This document shows positions 10,257 through 17,603 of a DNA stretch of 64,000 nt, one piece after another. The notes under the pieces were generated by a model. It made no database searches and was not told where the DNA came from. It saw nothing but the letters and a program-made list of their open reading frames with translations. Within the stretch, counting starts at the first letter, position 1. The number at the start of each line of letters is the position of its first letter. Source of the DNA: Candidatus Competibacteraceae bacterium (lineage in GTDB: Bacteria > Pseudomonadota > Gammaproteobacteria > Competibacterales > Competibacteraceae); NCBI GenBank assembly GCA_027492875.1, contig JAPUDV010000067.1, positions 3,180 through 67,179 on the forward strand, given 5' to 3'. Position numbers and translations under genes: made by a program.

Positions 10257-10692
10257 GGAAGCGGCGATGGTGGAAACCGTGAAACTAGCCTTTGCCAGCA
10301 GCGATCGCAAACGGGTGGACCAGCACTTCGGCTCCGCCTGCGCCCTGGCCATCTACGCGGTGAGCGAACAACAAGCGACCTTGCTGGAGTTCGCTGAGTT
10401 CGGCGACCTGGCGCAGGACGGCCACGAAGACAAACTGGCCACCAAGCTGGCGCTGGTGCGGGACTGCGCGGCGGTGTACTGCCAGGCGATCGGCGGTTCC
10501 GCCATCCGGCAGTTGCTGGCCGTCGGGGTGCAGCCGATCCGGGTCGAGGAAGGCGTGTCGGTCGAGCGACTGCTGGACGAGGCACAAGCCGCGCTGTGCG
10601 CCGGAACGACGCCCTGGCTGGCCGGCGCGCGCCGACGGCGGAGCGATCCTCGGCGCTTCGAGGCGATGGAGGCGGAAGGCTGGCAGGAATAA
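10213..10692 (+). CDS. nifX: FeMo-cofactor carrier NifX
   Basis: NifX binds NifB-co and the VK-cluster and passes cofactor precursors to NifEN. The 159-residue product carries the NifX-type domain: [19 protein letters not shown] at about residues 24-42, then [20 protein letters not shown], the cofactor-binding core. It lacks the extra N-terminal domain of the NifY-like protein at 5790. The ATG at 10213 lies inside the 3' end of nifN; an ATG at 10267 (MVETVKLAF) would remove the overlap but also the first 18 residues ([18 protein letters not shown]), which resemble other NifX starts. A large inverted repeat follows the gene. Confidence 0.92.
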   Translation: MKLRRHLWIVTGGTEEAAMVETVKLAFASSDRKRVDQHFGSACALAIYAVSEQQATLLEFAEFGDLAQDGHEDKLATKLALVRDCAAVYCQAIGGSAIRQLLAVGVQPIRVEEGVSVERLLDEAQAALCAGTTPWLAGARRRRSDPRRFEAMEAEGWQE

Positions 10693-10732
10693 ACGCTTCC
10701 CATAATCATTCAGTCCCCTCTCCCCACCAAGG

Positions 10733-10798
10733 GGGAGAGGGTTAGGGTGAGGGGGTCAGCCTTTGAAACCATGACCCTCACCCTCAACCCCTCTCCCG
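10733..10798 (+). repeat. Long inverted repeat after nifX (possible terminator or dispersed repeat)
   Basis: Two arms, GGGAGAGG-GTTAGGGTGAGG... (10733-10758) and its near-complement TGACCCTCACCC-TCAACC... (10772-10798), can form a stem of about 25 bp around a 13-base loop. The AGGGTGAGGG / CCCTCACCCT core is a common dispersed intergenic repeat in GC-rich proteobacteria (recalled). No T-run follows, so transcription termination is possible but not shown. It separates the nifHDK...X run from fdxB. Confidence 0.7.
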
Positions 10799-10817
10799 CA
10801 GACGGGCGAGAGGAATA

Positions 10818-10842
10818 AACGGTTACCGGTTCCCTAACCGTT
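10818..10842 (+). repeat. Short perfect inverted repeat upstream of fdxB
   Basis: AACGGTTA (10818-10825) and TAACCGTT (10835-10842) are exact complements with a 9-base loop. The motif lies about 50 bp upstream of fdxB and just after the larger repeat. It could be an operator or a hairpin; no recognised promoter sits beside it. Confidence 0.4.
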
Positions 10843-10894
10843 CCCGGTTCGGTCGTGCGTCCGCGCCGGGACATCATTAAAGAGAGGTCATTAC

Positions 10895-11209
10895 ATGGGC
10901 GCAGAACCCAATATCACCGGTGTCACTCGGGGAGGAACCGCCTGGGTTCCTCAATTCGCGGTCGCGCTGGACGAAGGCAAGTGCATCGGTTGTGGCCGCT
11001 GCTTCAAGGTGTGCCCGCGCGATGTGCTGACCATCGTGCAGCGGGCGGTGGACGATGTGGATTTTGACGACGACGACGACGATGACGATGATAGCGACAA
11101 TTCGTTCATGACGCTCACCAACCCCATGGATTGCATCGGTTGCGAGGCGTGTTCGCGGGTTTGCCCCAAAGCCTGCTTTAGCCATGCGGCGCTGCCGCTG
11201 GCGGCCTGA
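10895..11209 (+). CDS. fdxB: Nif-specific ferredoxin III FdxB (two [4Fe-4S] motifs, with an Asp run)
   Basis: FdxB is a small soluble ferredoxin of nif clusters and a probable electron carrier for nitrogenase or cofactor synthesis. The 104-residue protein has two cluster motifs, CIGCGRCFKVCP at about residues 30-41 and CIGCEACSRVCP near 79-90. Between them is an unusual stretch with nine consecutive aspartates encoded by a GAC/GAT run at 11066-11092, flanked by VDDVDF and SDN. The AGAGAGGTC ahead of the ATG is a strong ribosome binding site. It follows the long inverted repeat after nifX, so it may be transcribed separately or by read-through. Confidence 0.93.
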   Translation: MGAEPNITGVTRGGTAWVPQFAVALDEGKCIGCGRCFKVCPRDVLTIVQRAVDDVDFDDDDDDDDDSDNSFMTLTNPMDCIGCEACSRVCPKACFSHAALPLAA

Positions 11210-11242
11210 GACATCGCCACCTGGGCGTCGTTTCCGTAGACT

Positions 11243-11276
11243 GCCCGTCGTCCGGTAAACCGCCGGACGCACGGGC
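11243..11276 (+). repeat. Strong interrupted hairpin between fdxB and the molbindin gene
   Basis: GCCCGT-CG-TCCGG (11243-11255) pairs with CCGGA-CGC-ACGGGC (11263-11276), with one small internal bulge and a 7-base loop. It lies 34 bp after the fdxB stop. There is no T-run, but the stem is the strongest structure in this gap and could end the fdxB message or mark a processing site. Confidence 0.5.
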
Positions 11277-11331
11277 CGTCCGCCGCAAGCGCGCCGGACG
11301 CCAACCAGCCTACTTCACGCGGAGATCGACG

Positions 11332-11760
11332 ATGCAGATCAGCACCAGAAACCAGTTCAAGGGTCGAGCGACCGTTTTGCGCATCGGCCAGATCAACGCC
11401 GACGTCAGCGTCGATATCGGCGGCGGCGACCAAATCAACGCCCTGATCACCACCAAGAGCCTGGAAAATCTGGGCATCCGCGACGGGGTCGAGGTCTTTG
11501 CCCTGGTCAAGGCGTCGTCGGTCATGGTGATGAGCGGGTCCACGCCGCTAAAGCTCAGCGCCCGCAATCAGTTGCGGGGCCGCGTGATCCGCTGCAAGCG
11601 GGGCGCGGTCAACGGTGAGGTGGCGATCCAGTTGCCGGGCGGCGGAACCGTCACCGCCATCATCACCAACGAGAGCATCGACGGGCTGGAACTCAAGGAA
11701 GGCGTCGAGGCGATTGCCGTGTTCAAGTCCACCAGCGTCATTCTGGGCGTGGGGTTGTAA
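11332..11760 (+). CDS. Di-TOBE molybdate-binding protein (molbindin, ModG/MopII type)
   Basis: The 142-residue protein is two tandem TOBE (Mop) domains and nothing else. Domain one begins STRNQFKGRATVLRIGQINADV (read as a typical NxFxGxV Mop start) and ends LVKASSVMV; domain two begins SARNQLRGRVIRCKRGAVNGEV and ends VFKSTSVILGV. Such molbindins bind several molybdate ions and act as a cytoplasmic molybdenum store or buffer. It sits directly before modA, which supports molybdate specificity, and after the nif run, which needs molybdenum. GGAG is present ahead of the ATG. Confidence 0.9.
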   Translation: MQISTRNQFKGRATVLRIGQINADVSVDIGGGDQINALITTKSLENLGIRDGVEVFALVKASSVMVMSGSTPLKLSARNQLRGRVIRCKRGAVNGEVAIQLPGGGTVTAIITNESIDGLELKEGVEAIAVFKSTSVILGVGL

Positions 11761-11791
11761 TCGGGCCGCTGCTTTGTCAGGAGAGCGCGTT

Positions 11792-12568
11792 ATGTTCCGC
11801 AAGGCGTTGGATCGCTGGCTCCCGGTCGCTCTGATTGGACTGATCCTTGGGGCAACCCTTCCGGTTTGGGCGGCGAAACCGGTCACGGTCCTCGCCGCCG
11901 CCAGCGCCACCCAGGTCATCCGGGACATCGCGGCGCTGTACGAAAAGGAAAAGGGCGTGAAGGTCGTCGCCTCCTTTGCCGCCTCGTCGGCCTTGGCCAA
12001 GCAAATCGAACAGGGGGCGCCGGCGGACGTGTACGTTTCCGCCGACTTGAAATGGATGGATTACCTGGAGGGCAATGACAAGGTTGTCAAGGACAGTCGC
12101 CGCAATCTGTTCGGCAACCGGCTGGTGCTGATCGCGCCCAAGGGCCAGGCATTTCCGGTGAAGCTGGAAAAGGGCTTCGATTTGCCCGGCGCCTTTCGGG
12201 GCCGCTGGTGTTCCTGCGATCCCGCAGTGCCGATCGGCGCATACGCCAAGCAGGCGCTGACGGTGCTGGGCTGGTGGGTGGCGCTGGAACCGCGTTTGGC
12301 GGCGGCGCCGGATGTGCGCTCGGCCCTGGCCTTCGTGGAACGCGGCGAGTGCGCGGTCGGCATCGTCTTTGCGACCGACGCCAAGGTCTCCAGCGCGGTG
12401 GACACCCTCGGCGTCTTTCCCGCCGATTCTCATCGGCCGGTGGTCTACCCGGCGGCGCTGGTGCCGGGAGCGAGTCCGGCGGCGCGGGAGTTTCTGGATT
12501 TCCTGTCGTCGCCGGCGGCGGCGGATATAGCGATCCGCCATGGGTTTACTCCGATCCAGTCGCCCTGA
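11792..12568 (+). CDS. modA: Molybdate ABC transporter substrate-binding protein ModA
   Basis: ModA captures molybdate in the periplasm for uptake. The 258-residue product has a signal peptide (MFRKALDRWLPVALIGLILG, cleavage near VWAAKP), then VTVLAAASATQVIRDIA, the start of the ligand-binding fold, FAASSALAKQIEQGAPADVYVSA, and the hinge segment DPAVPIGAYAKQAL. The ATG at 11792 follows AGGAG; the longer open frame from 11615 is out of the mature reading context and runs over the molbindin gene. A cysteine pair (WCSCDP) occurs just before the hinge segment, unusual for ModA but in frame. modB begins 6 bp downstream. Confidence 0.95.
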   Translation: MFRKALDRWLPVALIGLILGATLPVWAAKPVTVLAAASATQVIRDIAALYEKEKGVKVVASFAASSALAKQIEQGAPADVYVSADLKWMDYLEGNDKVVKDSRRNLFGNRLVLIAPKGQAFPVKLEKGFDLPGAFRGRWCSCDPAVPIGAYAKQALTVLGWWVALEPRLAAAPDVRSALAFVERGECAVGIVFATDAKVSSAVDTLGVFPADSHRPVVYPAALVPGASPAAREFLDFLSSPAAADIAIRHGFTPIQSP

Positions 12569-12574
12569 TCCGCC

Positions 12575-13285
12575 GTGTGGTCCACACTGCAACTCACGCC
12601 CGAAGAACTGAGCGCGCTGTGGCTGTCGCTCAAGATCGGGCTGTGGTGCGTGGCGCTGATCGCCGTGCCCGGCATCGTGACCGGCTGGTTACTGGCGCGA
12701 GTACGCTTCCCCGGCAAGGCGATAGTCGATGGACTGGTCCACCTGCCGTTGGTGTTGCCGCCGGTGGTGCCCGGTTACCTACTACTGCTGCTGTTGGGCC
12801 GGCAGGGACCGCTCGGCCGCTGGCTCTACGAAACCTGGGGCGTTACCCTGACGTTTACCTGGCAGGGCGCGGTCATCGCCGCAGCGCTGATGGCTTTTCC
12901 GCTGATGGTGCGGGCGGTGCGGCTGGCGGTCACCTTGGTGGAGCCGCGCCTGGAAGACGCCGCCCGGACGCTGGGCGCGGGTCCGCTGCGGGTGTGGCTG
13001 ACAGTTACCGTACCGCTGGCGCTGCCTGGCATCCTGACCGGACTGGTGCTGGCTTTCGCCCGCAGCCTGGGCGAATTCGGCGCGACCGTGACCTTTGTCG
13101 GCAACGTGGCCGGCGAGACGCGCACTTTGCCTCTGGCGATTTATACCTATACCCAGATTCCAGGCGCGGATGGATCGGCCCTGCGGCTGGTGATCATTTC
13201 CATCCTGCTGGCGCTGGCGGCGCTGTGGCTGAGCGAACTGGGCGCACGACGGGTGGAACGGTTGCTGGGGAATCGGGGAACATGA
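12575..13285 (+). CDS. modB: Molybdate ABC transporter permease ModB
   Basis: ModB is the membrane channel of the molybdate importer. The 236-residue protein has five to six hydrophobic segments and the permease EAA loop, here EDAARTLGAGPLRVWLTVTVP, that docks the ATPase ModC; FARSLGEFGATVTFVGN is a ModB signature. The start is a GTG 6 bp after the modA stop. Its own stop overlaps an ATG (ATGA at 13282-13285), the usual coupling to a following modC, but that frame stops after eight codons and no ModC is found. Confidence 0.95.
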   Translation: MWSTLQLTPEELSALWLSLKIGLWCVALIAVPGIVTGWLLARVRFPGKAIVDGLVHLPLVLPPVVPGYLLLLLLGRQGPLGRWLYETWGVTLTFTWQGAVIAAALMAFPLMVRAVRLAVTLVEPRLEDAARTLGAGPLRVWLTVTVPLALPGILTGLVLAFARSLGEFGATVTFVGNVAGETRTLPLAIYTYTQIPGADGSALRLVIISILLALAALWLSELGARRVERLLGNRGT

Positions 13286-13308
13286 GCGCGAACGCTGTTA
13301 TCGATTGA
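13282..13308 (+). other. Eight-codon vestige at the expected modC start
   Basis: An ATG overlapping the modB stop opens a frame MSANAVID and then stops. Shifting by one base gives IEKFETRLSSRAG, which faintly resembles the first strand of ModC proteins, but no Walker A motif follows in any frame before the AAA gene. I read it as the scar of a lost modC; it could also be chance. Confidence 0.4.
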
Positions 13309-13440
13309 GAAATTTGAAACCCGGCTTTCGTCTCGCGCCGGCGCTCGCCAAATCAAGGGGTCGGATGATGCGCGGACAGGATTCCATCGCCCTCGTTCGC
13401 CGGCCGGTCAAGCGCTGGCCGGTCGACGAACCCGCTCCCC

Positions 13441-13592
13441 GCCTCACTCGTACATCGACGCTTTCAACCGTCGTGAGACCACCGGCGGCGCTTCCACCGC
13501 CGCTTCCCGCTTCGCCGCCTCACTCGTACACCGACGCTTTCAACCGCCGTGAGGCCACCGGCGGCGTTTCCACCGCCGCCTCCCGCTTCGCC
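13441..13592 (+). repeat. 76-bp tandem duplication at the 3' end of the AAA gene
   Basis: Bases 13441-13516 and 13517-13592 are two adjacent copies of the same 76-bp unit with 71 identical positions. The second copy contains the last codons and stop of the minus-strand AAA ATPase gene; the first lies downstream of that stop. The unit length is not a multiple of three, so the duplication does not extend the protein. Confidence 0.9.
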
Positions 13593-15709
13593 GCTACCTC
13601 GACGGCCAACCGGTCGTGGAATTCCCCGGCGCTGGGGGTTTCGTCCCACAACTCGTACTGGCGGACCACGGCGGCCACGTCGCCGGGCGTGAGCCGTTCC
13701 AGCCGCCACACGGCGGCCTTGTAGTCCTCCGCCTCGGCCAGCTGGCCGCCCAACCGGACGAACTCCTGCGCGAACAAACCCCAGCGCTGGGCCGGTTTGA
13801 GCCCGTCGAAGCGGATCTTCCACGGGAAGCGGCGCAAGCTGGCCGCATCCAGCGTCTCCATCCGATTGGTGGTGGCGATGAAGATCCCCTCGAACGCCTC
13901 CATCTGGGTCAGCAGCTCGTTGACCTGGGTCACTTCCCAGGAGCGATGGGCGCCGCGCCGGTCGCGCAGGAAGGAATCGGCCTCGTCCAATACCAACACC
14001 GCGTCGTGCTGGCGGGCCTCGTCGAACATCGCGGCGATCCCCTGTTCCGTCTGGCCGACATACATGCCGAGCAGGTCGGAGGCGCGCTTGACCAACAGCG
14101 GTTTTTCCAACCGGTCGGCGAGATGGCGGGCCAGCTCCGACTTGCCGGTGCCGGCCGGCCCGTGGAAGCAGAACACCCCGTGCGGGCGGCGCTGGAGGGC
14201 GGCGATCAGCTTCGGGATATCCTGATCGACGTTGAGAAAACGCAGATCGTAGCCGGTCGGAACGCGGTTGCGGACCGGCGCGCGTTGCTGTCGGAGCAGC
14301 GTGGCCGAACCGTCCAGCGCTTGCCGCACCAGCGCCCGGTTCGTCTCCAGGTCGCCATTGCCGGCGTGGCGAGCCAGCTTGGCGGCCCGTTCCAGTTGCG
14401 CCGGGGTCAACTGTTCGTGGGCGGCGATCCGCGCCAGCCAGTCGTCCTCCCCCGCCCAATCACCGAGATGGTGGCGGGCGATCTCGATCCGCACCGACGG
14501 CGGCGGGGTCGAGAAGCGGATCGAGTAATCGAAGCGCCGCAGATAGGCCCGGTTCATCGAATCGGCGTCATTGGTGAGCCACAGCGCCGGCGCCGGGTTG
14601 TTTTCCAGGGTGCGGTTGATCCAGGCCTTGCCGCCGGCGGCCCGGCCCCTGCCACCGAACAACTCGGCGAAGGGATTGTGCTCGAACACGTCCTCGACCT
14701 CGTCGAACAGCAGCAGGGCGTTATCGCGCCGGGCCAGCAGCCGCTGACCCAGATTGAAGGCGCGCAACCGCCGCTCGCCCCGGATGGGGTCGCCGTCCTC
14801 GTCGGCGTAATCAACCTCGTACAGTTCCGCGCCCACCGCCTCGGCCAGCACGGCGGCATATTCGGTCTTGCCCACACCGGGCGGGCCGTACAGCAGCAGG
14901 TTGGTGCCGACGATTTTGTTTTGCAATGCGGCGTGCAACAGACCGGACGCCGCCGCCGTGTCCCGACTCAGGTGAGGAAAATTGGCCACGGTCAGCGTGC
15001 GCCGGGGCGAACGCTTGAGGAAGCAGGCCATCAAGCCCTCGGGGTCGGCGTGCGGGGCGAGCAGGAGATTCGCCAGATTCTTGCGCACATCGAGCTTGTC
15101 TTCCAGATCGACGGGGCGCGCGGTCAGCTCGACCAGCCCGGTGGCGAGCAGGGCGGCGGTGGGCTGCAAGGCCGCGCGGATGTCGTCCGGCGAGAAGCCG
15201 GTCAGGCGCGCCAGCAGCTTACAGAGCAAGGGGGTGCTGGCGCCCTGCGACTGCTGGGCGATGGCTTGATAAAAGACGCGATCCCCGTGCAGCAGCACGG
15301 CGAAGGCGAGCACGGCCTGCTCGGCTTCGCCCAGGCCCACCAACCGGGCGAGCAGATCCAGGTTGCGCACCAGCGGCAGATCCGGACTCAGATCGATCCG
15401 CGCCAGTTCCGCGCGGCGCTGCTGGAGTCGTTGGAGCCGTCGCCCCGGCGACCGGAAGCGCCCATCCTCGTCCTCGTCCTCGTCCTCGTCGCCCTCGTCC
15501 AAACCGGTCAGAGCCAGGAACTCCTCGTTGTCCCAACAGGAGGCGCGATGCAAAAAACGGCTCTTGCGGCGGCTGCCTCCCCAGTCTAGCAGCAGGGCCA
15601 GGTCAATCAGCCAGCGGCCCAGCACGGCCCGATAGGGGGTGGTCTCGTCGTCGTCCAGCGCGGTGAGCGTGGCGATGGGGCTGACGTGCAGATAACGGGG
15701 TAGGATCAT
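13520..15709 (-). CDS. Tandem-AAA ATPase of unknown role
   Basis: The 729-residue protein contains two AAA+ modules. The first has Walker A GPPGVGKTE near residue 285 and Walker B LLLFDEVEDVF; the second has Walker A GPAGTGKSE near 530 and Walker B VLVLDEADSF, followed by the sensor-1 stretch IFIATTNRMETLD. The N-terminal 240 residues are helical and unrecognised, and include an acidic run of alternating Glu and Asp near residue 75. Both modules look competent for ATP. It diverges from a small acidic protein and a WYL regulator across a 240-bp AT-richer gap. Related two-AAA proteins remodel or unfold partner proteins; a role in stress response or phage defence is possible but unproven. Confidence 0.85.
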   Translation of the reverse strand: MILPRYLHVSPIATLTALDDDETTPYRAVLGRWLIDLALLLDWGGSRRKSRFLHRASCWDNEEFLALTGLDEGDEDEDEDEDGRFRSPGRRLQRLQQRRAELARIDLSPDLPLVRNLDLLARLVGLGEAEQAVLAFAVLLHGDRVFYQAIAQQSQGASTPLLCKLLARLTGFSPDDIRAALQPTAALLATGLVELTARPVDLEDKLDVRKNLANLLLAPHADPEGLMACFLKRSPRRTLTVANFPHLSRDTAAASGLLHAALQNKIVGTNLLLYGPPGVGKTEYAAVLAEAVGAELYEVDYADEDGDPIRGERRLRAFNLGQRLLARRDNALLLFDEVEDVFEHNPFAELFGGRGRAAGGKAWINRTLENNPAPALWLTNDADSMNRAYLRRFDYSIRFSTPPPSVRIEIARHHLGDWAGEDDWLARIAAHEQLTPAQLERAAKLARHAGNGDLETNRALVRQALDGSATLLRQQRAPVRNRVPTGYDLRFLNVDQDIPKLIAALQRRPHGVFCFHGPAGTGKSELARHLADRLEKPLLVKRASDLLGMYVGQTEQGIAAMFDEARQHDAVLVLDEADSFLRDRRGAHRSWEVTQVNELLTQMEAFEGIFIATTNRMETLDAASLRRFPWKIRFDGLKPAQRWGLFAQEFVRLGGQLAEAEDYKAAVWRLERLTPGDVAAVVRQYELWDETPSAGEFHDRLAVEVAAKREAAVETPPVASRRLKASVYE

Positions 15710-15948
15710 GAGGGGCTCCGATCAGGTTAGGGAACGGAGCAAAGAATATGATGAACACCCGACAGGATGCGTCGGCTTAACCTCGGCCGTGTGCACGACA
15801 GCACGGAGGAATGTCACGCGCTCTCATCCGACACAACCCGTCGCACAAATAACGTATTCTGATAGAAATATGCTGATATTTGGGTGGCTACTCGATACCG
15901 CCCGAGCCACCCCCACTCACCCCACTCACTCACCCGAAGGATATCGCC

Positions 15949-16365
15949 ATGCCCCGCAAATCGACGCTGGACCCCCAAATGAAGGCCCTGCTGGACAACC
16001 TCAATCTCGACGACAGCGATAACGAACTGCTCGCCGAACCCACCGAAGACGCCGCCGATCGCCTGCGCACCCTGCACCAGCGGCTGACCAACGGCCGGGA
16101 AAACGCCTTGCGGCCTGGGATGCTGGCGGCGTGGAAGCCGGGCCTGAAAAACCGCCGGTTTCCGGCTTACGGCCAGCCGGCCATGGTGGTCGAAGTGATC
16201 GATCCGCCCCTGATCGATCACGAAGATGAAGCCGGGTCGCCCTACTATCGGGAGCCGCTGGGTTTGCTGCTGGGCATCCTGCATCAGGATGGCGATTTCC
16301 TCGTCTACCATTTCGACCCCCGCCGGTTTCAGCCTCACGAAGACGCCAGAACCCCGATCCGTTAG
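15949..16365 (+). CDS. Small acidic protein between the AAA ATPase and the WYL regulator
   Basis: The 138-residue product starts MPRKSTLDPQMKALLDNLNL with GAAGGA upstream; the open frame to 15880 adds a proline-rich leader that is probably not translated. It is acidic with no membrane segment or signal. Residues 60-125 hold RPGMLAAWKPGLKNRRFPAYG and VVEVIDPP, then HQDGDFLVYHFDPRRF, which reads as a small beta-rich domain. I do not recognise the family. Position between a divergent ATPase gene and the WYL gene (67 bp downstream) suggests that the three act together, perhaps with this protein as adaptor or substrate. Confidence 0.75.
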   Translation: MPRKSTLDPQMKALLDNLNLDDSDNELLAEPTEDAADRLRTLHQRLTNGRENALRPGMLAAWKPGLKNRRFPAYGQPAMVVEVIDPPLIDHEDEAGSPYYREPLGLLLGILHQDGDFLVYHFDPRRFQPHEDARTPIR

Positions 16366-16431
16366 CCGCCTCATCGGGCGCCGCTGAGCGATGCCCGATC
16401 CCCCACTGCCCCCTCAGCAAGACGACCCGTG

Positions 16432-17532
16432 ATGAAAGAAGACGCCATCACCACCTTCAACCGTCGCTTGGGCATCCTGGCGATGTTCAAGGGTAGCGAG
16501 TCGCTGACCACCCAGATGATCTTCAAGCGCTTGCAGGGCACCGCCGAGGAAATGGACGAACGCTCGGTGCAGCGCGCCCTGGCGCTGCTGAGCGATGCCG
16601 GCTTTCTGGAAGTCGTGAATCCCGGCGCCAAGCCCTTGCAATGGCGCTGGCCCAAGGGCAAGAAATTCATGACCCTGCCCCGCTTGTCCGATCAGGAGGT
16701 ACTGGCGTTCCGGCTGCTGGAGCTGTTTCTAAAACCGCTGCTGCCCCAGGAATCCTACCGGGCGCTGCGGCCCTATTTCGAGGCCGCGCGCGGCGAACTC
16801 GGTCAGATGTCGTTTTGGGCGCCGGTCAAAAAATGGGAGACGAAGGTGCGCGTCATTCCGCCGGCCCAGCCGCTGCTGCCACCGGAACCACCGGTCGCGC
16901 TGGCGTCGGAGGACGCGCGGGAGGACTGGCGCCGCCATCAGAAGCAGGTGCGCGATGCCGTATTGACGGCCTTGTTCGAGAACAAGCAATGCGCCATCGA
17001 CTACCAGCAGCTCTGGCGGGATGAACCGGCGCACTGGACGATTCATCCGCTGGTTTATCTACAACGCGGACCGGCTTTTTACTTGCTTTGCACCATCGAC
17101 GAACATACCGACGTGCGACAGTTGGCCGTGCATCGGATGCGGTCGGTCACGGTGCTGGACCGGAAAGCGCGCACGCCGGCGGGATTCGATCCGGACCGGG
17201 AAGTGGAGCGGTGTCAGGGCATGGGGGGTAGTGGCGAGCCGTTGCGGCTGATGGCCCGGTTCTGGAAACGCGCCGGGCTGCATCTGCTGGAAACCCGGCT
17301 GGCCGCCGATCAGGTGGTACAGGACGAGGGCGACGACCATTTCCGGCTGACCGCCACCGTCAACGACACCGCGCAATTGCGCTGGTGGTTGCTGTCATTC
17401 GGTTCCAAGGTGGAGGTGCTGGAACCGGCGGGTTTGCGGGAGGAAATGGCCAATCAGGCGTATTGGATGAATCGGCTGTATTCGAGGCCAAATCCGCCGC
17501 CGGAGGGTGCGCCCGATACCGATCTGTCATGA
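16432..17532 (+). CDS. WYL-domain transcriptional regulator
   Basis: The 366-residue protein has an N-terminal winged helix (residues 5-75, NRRLGILAMFKGSESLTTQMI and MDERSVQRALALLSDAGFLE), a central WYL domain around residues 180-250 (CAIDYQQLWRDEPAHWTIHP, GPAFYLLCTID, LAVHRMRSVTVLD) and a C-terminal WCX extension ending LLSFGSKVEVLEPAGLREEM. WYL proteins are regulators that sense ligands, often nucleic acids, and are common beside defence and DNA-repair genes. In the signature triad the Trp is Phe (FYL). A GTG at 16429 is an alternative start. It probably controls the adjacent small-protein and AAA genes. Confidence 0.88.
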   Translation: MKEDAITTFNRRLGILAMFKGSESLTTQMIFKRLQGTAEEMDERSVQRALALLSDAGFLEVVNPGAKPLQWRWPKGKKFMTLPRLSDQEVLAFRLLELFLKPLLPQESYRALRPYFEAARGELGQMSFWAPVKKWETKVRVIPPAQPLLPPEPPVALASEDAREDWRRHQKQVRDAVLTALFENKQCAIDYQQLWRDEPAHWTIHPLVYLQRGPAFYLLCTIDEHTDVRQLAVHRMRSVTVLDRKARTPAGFDPDREVERCQGMGGSGEPLRLMARFWKRAGLHLLETRLAADQVVQDEGDDHFRLTATVNDTAQLRWWLLSFGSKVEVLEPAGLREEMANQAYWMNRLYSRPNPPPEGAPDTDLS

Positions 17533-17603
17533 TTCGGTTGTGGCGAATTCAGCCAGTTTTCCATTCAATCGCCAGCGGATCGCGGAAAGCAAGAGGCTCG
17601 TGC

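Noticed and set aside
12181-12260. A frameshift in modA near WCSCDPAVPIG
   Set aside because: The frame stays open, and DPAVPIGAYAKQAL matches the expected ModA hinge region, so the unusual cysteines are probably real.
13616-15589. A 657-codon plus-strand frame opposite the AAA gene
   Set aside because: The AAA frame has intact Walker motifs and normal protein composition; the antisense product has no recognisable domain.
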